In this document: positions 34,962 through 45,792 of the stretch, in pieces
Layout of the letters: the number at the start of each line of letters is the position of its first letter
How positions within the stretch are numbered: position 1 is the first letter of the stretch
Source of the DNA: Hymenopellis radicata
Lineage: Eukaryota > Basidiomycota > Agaricomycetes > Agaricales > Physalacriaceae
DNA length: 64,000 bases
NCBI GenBank assembly: GCA_015501595.1
Contig: JADNRX010000001.1
Span: forward strand, 992,001 to 1,056,000
Direction: 5' to 3'
Translations under genes and position numbers: made by a program
Notes under the pieces: generated by a model
Told to the model about the DNA's origin: nothing
The model's database searches: none
Seen by the model: the letters and a program-made list of their open reading frames with translations, nothing else

Positions 34962-36672
34962 TCACGACTGTGCCACTGCCTGTCGTTTTTGCTTTCTCCA
35001 TGCCACGATTTCCCTCACTGCTGCGGCAAAGAGAGGTATCACAGCACTCGCAAACAATGGTGTGTAAACCGCATATCTATGCTCCGGAGGGAAATACAGT
35101 AACGCGAGCATCCCGGGGTTGAAGAACGCGCGAGAAGCTATGGTCACAGCTTCAGCTGAATATCTTGAAGCATCCCCCAATGAGACCGAAGAGAGCCCAT
35201 GTAGCTATGGCTATATGTTAACAACACGAGAAGTGAACCAACTTGAAGATACCTTTTCCAAGGCCGACAGCGCTGCCTCGACGTCGTTCTGCACGACCGG
35301 GCCAACCGGCATATTCTCAATTTGGTCCACGAGTTTAACGGTACTTCGGAGGATGTCCTTGGCGCCTTGATTGTTTTCCAGCGCTCGTCGTCGTAACAAG
35401 GCATCAAGTTGCCAATCTGATATATCATCGCTGCATGTTACATCCGATGGGAGCCGAGGTAGACCAAGAAGGGATAACAGGTGGTGCGAGAAGGACGGGA
35501 ACACAGCGTCGAGTGTCGCAGATGTCATATAATCTTCATCGGACGACGGATTGTATATTACGACGCCACCCCATTGCGGAATGAGAAATGTATTGACTGT
35601 GTGGACATTAGATCCCGAAGCCGAGTCAGGAATAGATGTACCTCGGGTGTTCATGATGTTGAGTGGCCTGTTATTCACTGAAGGAACGAATAGGACCAAG
35701 TGCAGTACGGGATCATTTGATGAACTTGAGGCTGTTGCGGGAGATCAGACGGGATGGTGTCAACATGAGGTGACCGTACATAGAGTCCACTCTGCAGAGT
35801 TGATGAAGACGGTCAAGTCTTCGGATGTTACTCCGAATGAGCCGTCTTCGAGTGCTTGCAGTTCAAACGCCAGGGGTGCATGGAACTGGACTTGACTTTC
35901 GATCGTAAAGTTGTGAAGCATTGACATGCTTGTGATGACTGGTTTGATGTGGCCTGTCCGGCGTTAGAATTGGTTTCACGGGTGGGGACGTGCACTCACG
36001 ACTCAATGCGGATTTGATGTCCCATCCCCTCATAAAGTGACCTGCCGCAGCATCTTCATTCAGCAGAGTAAAGGCAATTCGATACCGTGGGGCATATTGG
36101 GCGACGCGGAACTCGCGAAGAGCAGGATATGGCGCGAGGAGTTGAGTGAGAGTATCAGCTAGTTGGGTAACTGTCTGGACTCAGTTGAGCAATGCATTGC
36201 AGCGGGAAAAGAGGCACTGACGTGGCTGTTTAGAAGGAAACAACAGCTGCCTCCCTGCGAGTATTGTGTCGTCCGAACTTGAGTGGGATACGAGGTACTG
36301 TCCAGGCTCCGTTGCCTGTGTCCCAGTCTGAACGACAACAGACAAGTCTTTCGGAACTCGTGCTTCCAAGAGCTGCTGGAGATTCACAACGGTTGCGACG
36401 TCAAATGAGGGGTCCAGGAGCACGGCTGTTGGGAACGTGAGGGTAGTATGCGCCTGCGCATTGACACGCGACGACGGTAACGAGAGACGCTCGATGCTGG
36501 TAATGTTCCACCATAGCGGTGCTGCAAGAAGAATGACAGTCCAGTATGCAATCAGTATACGTCGTCGGGTGCCATCGAACTGGAAGAACAGCGTCGATGG
36601 GTCTAGGAGAGCCATGGGCCACGTTGGCCGAGTGATGGGCTGACTTGAGTCCGACCCGCCGAGTAGCGGCAT
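34962..36672 (-). CDS. GPI17: GPI transamidase subunit PIG-S (Gpi17)
   Basis: Component of the ER transamidase complex that attaches GPI anchors to proteins. Starts MPLLGGSDSSQPITRPTW at 36672. The N-terminal TM is RRRILIAYWTVILLAAPLWW, followed by a large lumenal domain. The conserved core reads FVPSVNNRPLNIMN, then FLIPQWGGVVIYNP (the PIG-S WGGVxIxNP motif) and PSFSHHLLSLLGLP. The last exon (35180..34962) gives AFFNPGMLALLYFPPEHRYA and a C-terminal TM (VYTPLFASAVIPLFAAAVRE). About seven exons; no break found. Ends 72 bp from the convergent STE14 stop. Confidence 0.9.
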
Positions 36673-37038
36673 AGCTATATACTGTAATTTCTGAGGATTT
36701 AACTCAAGTATATGCGTGCTAGATGGGCTTCGAGTACGTTACAGAGGTCCACAACGCCTCGAGAAGGCTGGAGGGAAGCCCAATTGCTGTGCGGCAACGC
36801 GGCAGCCAATGGTCAACAGAACAAACAAGGACAATGCTGTTGCAGCCTTGACCAAGTTCCTTCTTGTTCTTCCAAGTCGGAATCCTTACTTTTGGTGACA
36901 TTCCCTTCATTTCTACCAATTCCCTCTGCTCTGAGCTTTATATGCTTTTCTCTGTTGTTCTGGAGCACACTTTCTGTCTTCCCTAACACACAGGCAACCT
37001 TCATATCACCATCATCCGAAACAATCCAACAAGTCGGG
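36673..37038. promoter_or_regulatory. Divergent intergenic region, PIG-S / Snt1-like gene
   Basis: About 365 bases. Holds both promoters; the plus-strand side is pyrimidine-rich (CTTTTCTCTGTTGTTC near 36950), consistent with a fungal leader. No gene seen. Confidence 0.4.
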
Positions 37039-40000
37039 ATGGCCTCTATTTATGAGGCGGGACCTTCTTCCTCTTCGTCCATGTACTCAGGTCATCGCAT
37101 TCCGCCTGCCAATGGTTCTCTAAATTACCAAGTCAGTATACATCACTCTGCAACCTCGTAACGTATTCAAGCTCTTGTTTTCAGAGACCATCACCCCTTT
37201 CTCGGAGGAGGTCGCCTTCCCCTCCTCCATACCATCGATATTCACCCCGGCAGTCACCTGTATACGATTCTCATTACTACCAGAGACAACCCCCTCCTGC
37301 CTGGTCAGAACGAGGTGCATACGACAGCCAGTCATCCACTCCGGATCGATATGCACACGACAAACGTGAACCAAGGCCTCGCTCGGACAGCTGGAACTCT
37401 CATTCTGATTCTCGTTGGGAAAGTGGTTCTTCAGGTCGTAAGGACACTGCGATATCGACACCTCGGTTGTTCGAACCCTCCGACAGTTGGAAGAAAACTC
37501 ATGACAATCGGAACGTACAACCTGCATCGTATGAATGTTCTATTGTTATCCTAATCAGTGATTCACTCTTCTTGACAGATACAACCCTCGACGTTCTCCG
37601 GAGCGTCCTCTTCCTTCGTCTCCGCGAGCAGATCGACGTCGGGTTAGCGACGGTTATTATAGACGACCGCAAGCCCTCTCGGACGATTTACCAGCACGTT
37701 ATGACTCTTACAGGCCGACATACGATGAAAATTCGTCTTCTGCTGCATCCTCTAGGGCACAAAGTATCGGCCGTCGAAGATCTTCACCCCCTCTGCGAGG
37801 CCGTCCATGGCCTTCAAAATCTAGATCCCCAGGTCCCCGTCGTCGGTCGTACTCTAATTCACGCTCTTCATCGCGACGTAGATCTTCATCTCGTTCACGC
37901 CCCTCAAGTCCTCGCCCACGTACAATATCTCGTCTACCTCGACGACCAGGATCTCCTTCCCCCGTCCTTATAGAAGGCGTACAACACGTTCTATTTCTCG
38001 CTCTCCTTCCCTAGCTAGTACTCGTGCACGTTCTCGGTCGCGTTCTCGATACTCTGGCAGGCGACGAAGTGCTAGTCGCGGTCGATCTAGATCTCGTAGT
38101 TTGAGGAAGCGGTCATCGTCGCCTAATCATCTCTCTGCTCCTGCTAGTCGTTCCGATTCCATCGCCTCGTCGCGTGCATCACCCCCGCCTTCAGCTCCCA
38201 TCATACAAGTACCCGTCAAGGCACCCTGCCCTAGGAAAAGTGCGAGTCCAGTGCCGACTGTCATCGATGCTGTTGAGAAGGCCGACGAGCCATCCAAAGA
38301 CAAAGCACCGCTTATCACTGTCATCGAACAGCAGCCGACTCCTCCATTGGACGAGGAATTTGCACTCTCTGTTGCACGACATGACGTTGTTACTTTGGAC
38401 CATCCCGCAGACAAGAACGGCCTCGTAGTAAGTATCTCAAATTACCATAAAGAGCATAGACTGAGGAAGACCAAGGCTTCTCCTACGGTAAACGTCGCGA
38501 ACGGCACAGGTCTGTCTGTCCTGTCTGTATTTTCACACTTTGCTAACAAAAACGTTAGATCCTAAACTACATGGATCTTTGCTCAGTGCTGCTGACTCGC
38601 TTGAAACTATTCAAGCAGATGGCGAAGCTGTAGCTTTAGTGACAGTAAAGCAAGAAGCAGTGGAACCTGTAGTCGTTAAGGAAGAAGTCGACTTATCCGG
38701 CGCGGAGGAAGTGGTGAATAGCCTCCCTCAGCCGGACTTGCGACCTCAGCCTGAATTGCGACCTCCGACTCCCGTCGTCGACTTTTCTATGGAGGATATA
38801 CCTGACTCGTCACCTTCGCAATCCTTAGGCGACGCTCTTCGGGTCACAGTGATGACTAGAATTCTTTGTGATCGTCAGACGCGTGAGGAACGAGTGGAAC
38901 CCATCATCCGCTCAAATATCGCGCTCCTACCGGCTCCTAGTAATCGACCGTTGTCAACGCCTGACCAATTGGTGACAGAGTTTGCCCAAGGCCCTCGCGC
39001 GGCTCAGATCGCCGCTGCATTCTATTCCGATACCCGCGATTTGCTAAAACGACGCTTCAACGAACGGGAGGTCGCTCGTCTGGGGAAAATTAAGCATCTG
39101 CAGGAGCAGTATCTAGAGTTGAATGAGCGGTGGAAGGCGCATTGCAGGTTGTTGGAGGGTCAGAGCAAGGTCACTCCTCTTCTTGAATTGGAAAACCTCA
39201 ATTCATCTGGTCGGACGACGCGTCGCACGGCGACTCTCGGCGACGCGGTCCGATCCGACCTTGAGATGGAGCAGATCATTGCCAGTCTCGGGAATGACGA
39301 AGCGACAGATCCAACCTTCTTGTCCGGCAAGAATCACGCCGACATTCCTGACATGATATCAGTTGAACATGGCGTTGTGGAATTTGTATATGATGATTCC
39401 AATTTACTCGTCGAGAATGCGGCCGAATACTATCGTCCGCGTACTGGTATGGATGATTGGACTGAGGAGGAGAGGCAAATCTTCTTGGATCAATTTGCCG
39501 CCCATCCCAAACAGTTTGGTATCATTGCGGATGCCCTTCCTCACAAGACGGCGGCCCAATGTGTTGCGTTCTATTACCTGCACAAGAAACGCTCGATCGA
39601 TTTCCGTGATGTAGTTGCAACTCACGCACCTAAACGGAGACGCCGAAGGACCGGGAAGCAGAAAGCCAATGCTCTGTTGGCTGATATACGGCAGCATGAT
39701 GCGGAAGTGTGGCGTGACAATGAGGTCACCGGGACTGGGAGGGCGAAGAGGAGAGCGGCAACACGGCGACCCTTATTAGACGACCTCGCCACCGCAACGC
39801 CTACTCCAGAGCCAGAAGGGCGTTCCAAGCGACGTCGGGCAACTGGCGCGAAATCTAACTTGGCTGAGGAAGTCGATGACGACGACGAGGTACGTTTGAT
39901 ACTTTCAAGCAGTCTTGTTCGAATCTCACTTTATCACGTTAGGAGGATCCTAAACCAGCCAAGAAAGCCCGGAAAACTCGCAAAGTCAAGTCGGTGGCCA

Positions 40001-40640
40001 TTATTGAGGAGTCATTGACTCCAGAGGGGAAGTCTGTAGATCCGAGTGATACATTACAACGTCGTAAGCCTTCTGTTGCTACTAGTCGATGGTCCGATGA
40101 CGACAAGCGTGCGTAGTGGTTGTCGTTATGCCGCCTCCCGTCTAATAAATGGTCACAGAATTGTTTTTGGACCTCCTTGGACAGCATGGTGCCGATTTCA
40201 AGCGAATAGCAGCCGCTATGCCCAATCAGGTAAATACAGATATTAAGCTCAGTGTGCGATAGTTAAACTGTGAGCCTAGACCACCATTCAAGTCAGCAAC
40301 TTCTACAAGGCCAATTGCGAGGCGATGGGACTGAAAGAAGTTGCGGCGCGCGCTTCCGGGCGTTCGTCTAGTCCAGATCGCGAGAAGGTGGCCTCTGTTC
40401 TGAACACGTCGGAAACGGACAAATTGCCGTTCCATTATATGCCCATTCCTATGCCTCCGAATGCGGCTGGGATATATTCTCTGGCGCACCTCTCTGGTCC
40501 CATTTATGCTCCGCCTCCCGGGATGTATATGCATCCTGCATATGGACCCCCATACCCTCCTTATGTTAATTTTCCTTCTCCTCCTAACGCTCCTCCAAAT
40601 AGTCGTTCCTCTAATCCCGTTCCTTCGAATGCGTCTTAAT
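37039..40640 (+). CDS. SANT-domain corepressor, Snt1/NCoR-SMRT-like, with RS-rich N-terminus
   Basis: Likely scaffold of a Set3C-like histone deacetylase complex. Starts MASIYEAGPSSSSSMYSGHR at 37039. The first third is disordered with Arg/Ser dipeptides, strongest at about 37830-38110 (SRSRSRYSGRRRSASRGRSR). The folded part is a 492-codon open frame (38540..40018): a helical region YLELNERWKAHCRLLEGQSK of the DAD type, then a first SANT domain (GMDDWTEEERQIFLDQFAAH, PKQFGIIADALPHKTAAQC, VAFYYLHKK). A second SANT repeat follows after two introns: QLFLDLLGQHGADFKRIAAA then SNFYKANCEAMGL. A Pro/Tyr-rich tail ends at the TAA 40638-40640. Two SANT domains with this spacing are the hallmark of NCoR/SMRT/Snt1. 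Assignment as the Snt1 orthologue is inferred. Confidence 0.85.
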
Positions 40641-41165
40641 GCCTCCTCCCTCTGTATATATGCTGCGATAGACAGTGACGGTATAAGTTATAACTAACGG
40701 ATTATTTTGTGATATATGATACATCACCATGCTGTTATAGTTTATAGGTTGTATTTGTGCGTTGCATCTGTACTGCTTAGATACATGCAGGAATATTAAG
40801 TATGCGCTTAGACCGAATTGGGCAGGTGATCTTGGGATAAACTCCGCCACAGTGAAATTCGTTCCGCCTTTCTTCCTGACTCCATCTCCACTGTAAGAAT
40901 ATCTGAGCCCCAGTGCTCGTCTGAAGACCTTGACACCATGGACGAGCTGCACCATTCTGGGCGAGCTTCTGCTGGACCCGAGTACCTCCCATGTTGGATT
41001 GCTCTCTCTCTACGTCACTCCCTCTTTGACGCGTCTTTACTGTTTTGGGTTGCTCTCGCTCGTGCGACAAGTCGAGGGTTCATATTGACTGCCTTTTCTG
41101 GCCGAAGTCCTCCTTGTTTCACGCCGAGTTGCATCTAAAGTCCAGGATAAAACAGTCACCAAAAC
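40641..41165. other. Intergenic stretch, no gene seen
   Basis: Between two plus-strand genes. The left 150 bases are AT-rich 3' UTR. No convincing frame. Confidence 0.4.
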
Positions 41166-43479
41166 ATGGCTGAACAAGCTATTCCTTTTCCGGCGTCCGG
41201 GTCTGTGGACCTGCCTCCAGTCAACGATGGTGAGTATTCAGCAGACAGACTGTGTAGTCGGAGTCTTACTGGATAATAGAGCCCAAATCTTCGTCTGGTG
41301 TGTATCGACGCGTCTTGGAGAGCGCCTATTCTCACGCTCAACAGTGCAAACGTCCCAAACATTTGCTTCCGTTGCAGGCATGTTGGTCTTTATTCGGTGT
41401 CAGTGGCGTTCTCAATATATGAACAGAATCATCCAACACCGACTCTTCCAAATTGACTTCGTCCGACAAGCTCACCGCACTTCCCTCGACACCTAATCTC
41501 AACAAGACTAATCGTTCACCTGGCGGCACTGCGAGAGGCTTTCGAAGGAGTCTAGAAACGAACAACTCCCTCCCATCCATACACAGTACCGGCGACCTGA
41601 ACGCCCTAGGACTACAATGGCATTCGCATAGTAGCCCGAAAATACCGCCTCGATCAAGTATTTCTTATGAAGGCTTGGAGACCCCGCGGGGAAGAGTGTC
41701 CCTAGATTCTGACCGCGTTTCCGCTCCCACTTTACAAAGCGTCAAACAAGGTGAGCGGCGTCGATGAGTTGTTTCTTTCCGGGCTTACATCATAATGTAG
41801 CTTTCTCGACGCGTCTGAACAGAGCGAGTGATTCTGGATACCCTTCCCCAGGACAGCGCACCGAGCAGCTCAGAGGGGACCGATCCCCGTCAAACAATTC
41901 TCCCAACCCTTCGCGTGCCACGTCTCCGCTGCGCTTCTTACAGCAATTGTCACAGGGTCTCCATCGTTCGCATAATCACCGCGAAGAGCCATTCGTTCCC
42001 ATCGATCCCTTCCACCTCAGCTGGCAGTTCAATATCCCGTCATTCTCATGTCCGTGCTGTTGCTGCATAGTCGACACAGAGACGGACACGGCGTACGACT
42101 GTGAACACTTCCGAAAACAGGCTTCGGGCTTCGGAGATTTCCTAACGGACACGCTTCCCCGGATGTTCTACCTCTATATGCTCCTTCGTCTCCCTGCGCT
42201 CTATTTTTCGCGTGTGGCACGTATATTTGAGGATGCGGATGTTAGTCGCCCTGATATCCAGCGTATGATCGATACGTGTTCCCGTCCCGGATACAATATG
42301 CCGCTCTCGTCTAATGTTAACATCAATGCTAATACCGCGCGCCATGCTACTTCGACTGGTGTTGGTCTGATGGAGCATGTCGGGGCAGTGCCGCTTGTTT
42401 CTGACCTCGACGTTCCAATAACCTTTCCGGAGGACTGGGCAGCGCCGTTCGTGTCGCCTGCCCTTGTGAGGTTCAAGCACTCTTGGGAGGCGTTCATCGA
42501 CTCCCTCTTGCGAGAATGGAAAACTCTCAATGTCGTTTCTGCTTTGCTGCTCTCGTAAGTGGTAGTTCACGTGTTTCCGCACCAGCGCTGACCGTTGGAT
42601 AAGTGCCATCCTGACCATGTTTCAAATACCAAATGCTGCTAGTGACCCTCTGACTCGCACCGCTGCTTTGCTTTCGTTGATATGTGCTTTGTGGAGTTTG
42701 TCATTTGGATGCATTTATATTGTTAGGTTTGGAACGATGAGAACGATGTATCGTGCGTCCAGATGGGCAGAAGTAAGTCTTCCTCTCAAGGCGCCTTCTG
42801 GGAGAATCACACTCTTGTTCTTAGGAAGCTCGGAAAAACGACACTGTGATTTGGTGGAATGTATGGGTCATGCTTGCTATGCCGTCGGTATGGATGGCTT
42901 GGTCTGTTGCACCTTTTTTTCCCCGAAAAAGCCCGCTGAACTTGAAATAGGTCCATGATCCTCTTCATTGTATCCATCTTGTCTTTTGTGTGGCGTACTG
43001 GCTCAGTCGACGATCCTGATGAGCGCGCGTCCCTGGGTACCCATGCCATCTTGGGCCCCCGGATCGCCATAACCGCCGTCTTCGCCCTCGGTTTAATATA
43101 CTTCTTCCTCATCGTCCGGACGCTCAAGAGCTACGGCTCGCACTGGGTGCTTAACGGCCGCCGCCAAGTGACTATGGAGCAGACACGCGTGGATCCCGAG
43201 CGGGCGCCCGAGGTAAGGCGGGGGAGGGAGCGTGAGCGTGAGCCTCGCTCTGACGGTCCACCCTCCGATACGTTTGCGATCAACTTGACGGACAGCCCAG
43301 AGCCGAAGACGATGAAGTTGGGAGGGGATGTTACGGAGACGGAGGTGCCGCCACAGCGGGATGGGAGGTTCAGATCGATGCTTGGGTTGAGTAGGGAGCC
43401 TTCACGCGTTGAGCCTGATCTAGAGCGTGGAACTGGACTAGGACCCTCGCTGGAGAGGAAGGCTGCTTCTTCGGAATGA
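41166..43479 (+). CDS. Multi-pass membrane protein of unknown function
   Basis: Starts MAEQAIPFPASGSVDLPPVN at 41166. The first 200 residues are disordered and Ser/Pro-rich (TALPSTPNLNKTNRSPGG). A cysteine cluster follows (FSCPCCCCIVD, near 42050), then several TM segments: MFYLYMLLRLPALYF, VVSALLLSAILTMFQI, TAALLSLICALWSLSFGCIY, VMLAMPSVWMAWSVAPFF, ILFIVSILSFVW and IAITAVFALGLIYFFLIVRT. The C-terminal 115 residues are charged and disordered. Introns are short and in phase. I do not recognise the family; similar TM arrangements occur in uncharacterised Agaricomycete proteins. The Cys cluster before the first TM might be palmitoylated (inference). Confidence 0.8.
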
Positions 43480-43683
43480 TTTGAGCCTCCGCTAACAACT
43501 TTTTTATTGCTCATTATCTCATTCGCATCGCATAGATTGTACAGATACCACGATTTCAATATATCCCGAAGGACTTGCGTAACCGTGTTCATGTTGTCAG
43601 ACATGAGTTATGTTATTGACGTAGAAGGACGTTAGCTATAGTACATCGAGATGGCGCTTCACATAAGACCATGACACAGGCGA

Positions 43684-45218
43684 TTATTCCCCGTAATACA
43701 AGTCCATATCGTCATCTATCTCTTCCTCTTCTTCCGTAAATTCGACCTGTAAACCACCGCGAGGCCCAATATGCTTCGGCCAGCGCTCCTCTCGTTGGAC
43801 ATCCACAGGCGCACCAGATGCCATCAATTTCAATGCCTCCAGTGTGAACTGTCGGTCGAAGGGAACATGCATTAGTAAAACAAAATATAATTATGAAAGG
43901 AGGACTGACGTGGGCATCGTTGCCTGCGTTATGCAGGTGCCTCACCTTCGGAATCTGCAAGAGGTGGCACACCTTCTCTAGTTTGTGGCGATTGAAGCTC
44001 TCGTCGCCCAGTAACGCCGCAAACAGATCGCTGGTGTCGACGAGGAACATTCCGGCAGTAGGTACGCGGTCGGGAGAAGGAGGGACAAGGATTTCATGGG
44101 CGCTTTGATGTGCTCCAACGTCCTGTGGATGATAAGTTCCTGATATTGGCCATGGTAAGAATCGGTCCTACTTGAGATCACCGTTGGCGTCGTGGAACAC
44201 GAGGAATAAAAGCCCATGGGCACTGAGCCGTTCAAATGTGTCCGTTATGACTTTGAGGAAGCCATTCCGAGGTATGATTTGGCTCTCCCCAAAGTCATAG
44301 TTCTAGATAGGGGAATGTCAGCATAGACGAGGGTGGGACACAACACAGGTAACAGACCGTACGATTATCAGCTACATACTTTCCGTTTCGGTACTCCGTT
44401 GCGCTGATCATGTAGTGCGCGTCCTCGATAACTTCTGCACTTCCCTCCCAGTGGAGGGCACTGACGCCCAGCTCGGTGATCACGGTATGGTCGTACTCCC
44501 ACTCTTCAAAATCAATGGCGACCCACGAGGACTTCTTCTGGCTGTACAAGTTGCGAACGCGTTCGAACGTGTCACGGCGTGCTGTGAGGGAGCTATTCGA
44601 GTTCTTCAGCCGCTTGTTGTTCTTCTCAATCTCCTACACACGTGCATCAAGAACGTATTCTGCATCATTGAGTATTATGAGATACTACCTTGTTTGCATT
44701 CCTTAACTCGCCACCTGTCTTAAAGTACACGGGCGATACCGCCTTCAGTTCGGAAGGTAGGAGGAGGCAATTCGAATATGGGAGCGGAACGCGTGTCTTT
44801 GTGATTTGCATTGCGTGTAGCCAATATCGGAGGTAATCGACCTGTTTCGATGAGAAAAGCAGACGCGACTGGCCGTTGGGCAGTATCCCTATAAGTTCAA
44901 GTTTAGAACACCAATGTGAGAATACGAAGTACACACCCATGAACAGCTGTGCCTCAGCTACACCAGGATGGAGGGGATGACCGACATCAACGAGTGCATC
45001 GTGAGCTTCGCGAGGGTTAAGCGCAATTCGATGCAAGATTGAGATATCTCTACCGAGCACAGATTTGACTTTGGGACCGTCCTCGGGGTTGACTGCAGAG
45101 ATAGCCTCGTACCTGTCGACTTCCAAGTCAGACTGCGGCGCAAGCCAAAGATGTATGATCGATCTTGCCAATTGAACCATATATCCGTCCAGCGATAATA
45201 GCCAGTCAACTCGGCCAT
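43684..45218 (-). CDS. Gfd2/YDR514C-like DEDD nuclease, copy B
   Basis: Paralogue of copy A (21695..23197) with the same exon order. The nuclease core reads [28 protein letters not shown], then [45 protein letters not shown] and [10 protein letters not shown], so all acidic residues and the final His are kept. The C-terminus differs from copy A: an extra acidic tail (FTEEEEEIDDDMDLYYGE) ends at 43684. The upstream region has DISILHRIALNPREAHDALV and SRLLFSSKQVDYLRYW. The start [18 protein letters not shown] at 45218 matches copy A, but the frame of the following exon (SDLEVDRYEAISAVNPEDG) is shifted and no clean intron joins the two. An alternative ATG at 45180 in the second frame would remove the conserved start. 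Confidence 0.75.
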
Positions 45219-45792
45219 TTTCTTCTAATTTTCCTAATAGACGATTTTGTAATGAGCCAATCGCGAGATGGTGGGAAGAGGCTGAAGCGACGCGCCCGCC
45301 CGATTTGGACAGGAAGCGACGTGATCGTGAGTCTTTCGATTTGCACTCAGTATGAGCATCCTCACGAGATGATTATGAATGAACTAATTGTCTAGCTTAT
45401 TGTGATACATATTGATGGTACTAAAAATGCAAGAAGAAATGAAAGTCCAAAACAAAACAAGAGTGTCATAAGTAACAAAAACAGAATATGCGTAAAAATG
45501 TAGTTGCGGAGAACACAGTCCGTGAATGCATTATATGTCAATAACGTACGATCGACGAGTGCTATGAATGAATGAGGGTTCCAATCCGTTGTAACGTATG
45601 AAGATTATCGAGGGTTCCAAAGGAATAATGATAGTATAACAGGGGAAGGAGCGTGGCTTGCAGATGCATGTTGGCAAGGATGGTGCGATACGTACAACCG
45701 AAAAAGAACCCGAAGAGAAAGACATCAGAGTCCGGAAATCCAGAAGTATGGAGCCCGACCCGTGTAACGTTAAAGTTCGTGGTGAGGCAGCG
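45219..45792. other. Intergenic stretch, no gene seen
   Basis: Between nuclease copy B and the stop of the coiled-coil gene. AT-rich part at 45400-45500. No protein-like frame. Confidence 0.4.

Noticed and set aside
42142..42618. Minus-strand frame of 158 codons across the multi-pass membrane protein gene
   Set aside because: Antisense shadow of an exon with well-formed TM segments on the plus strand.
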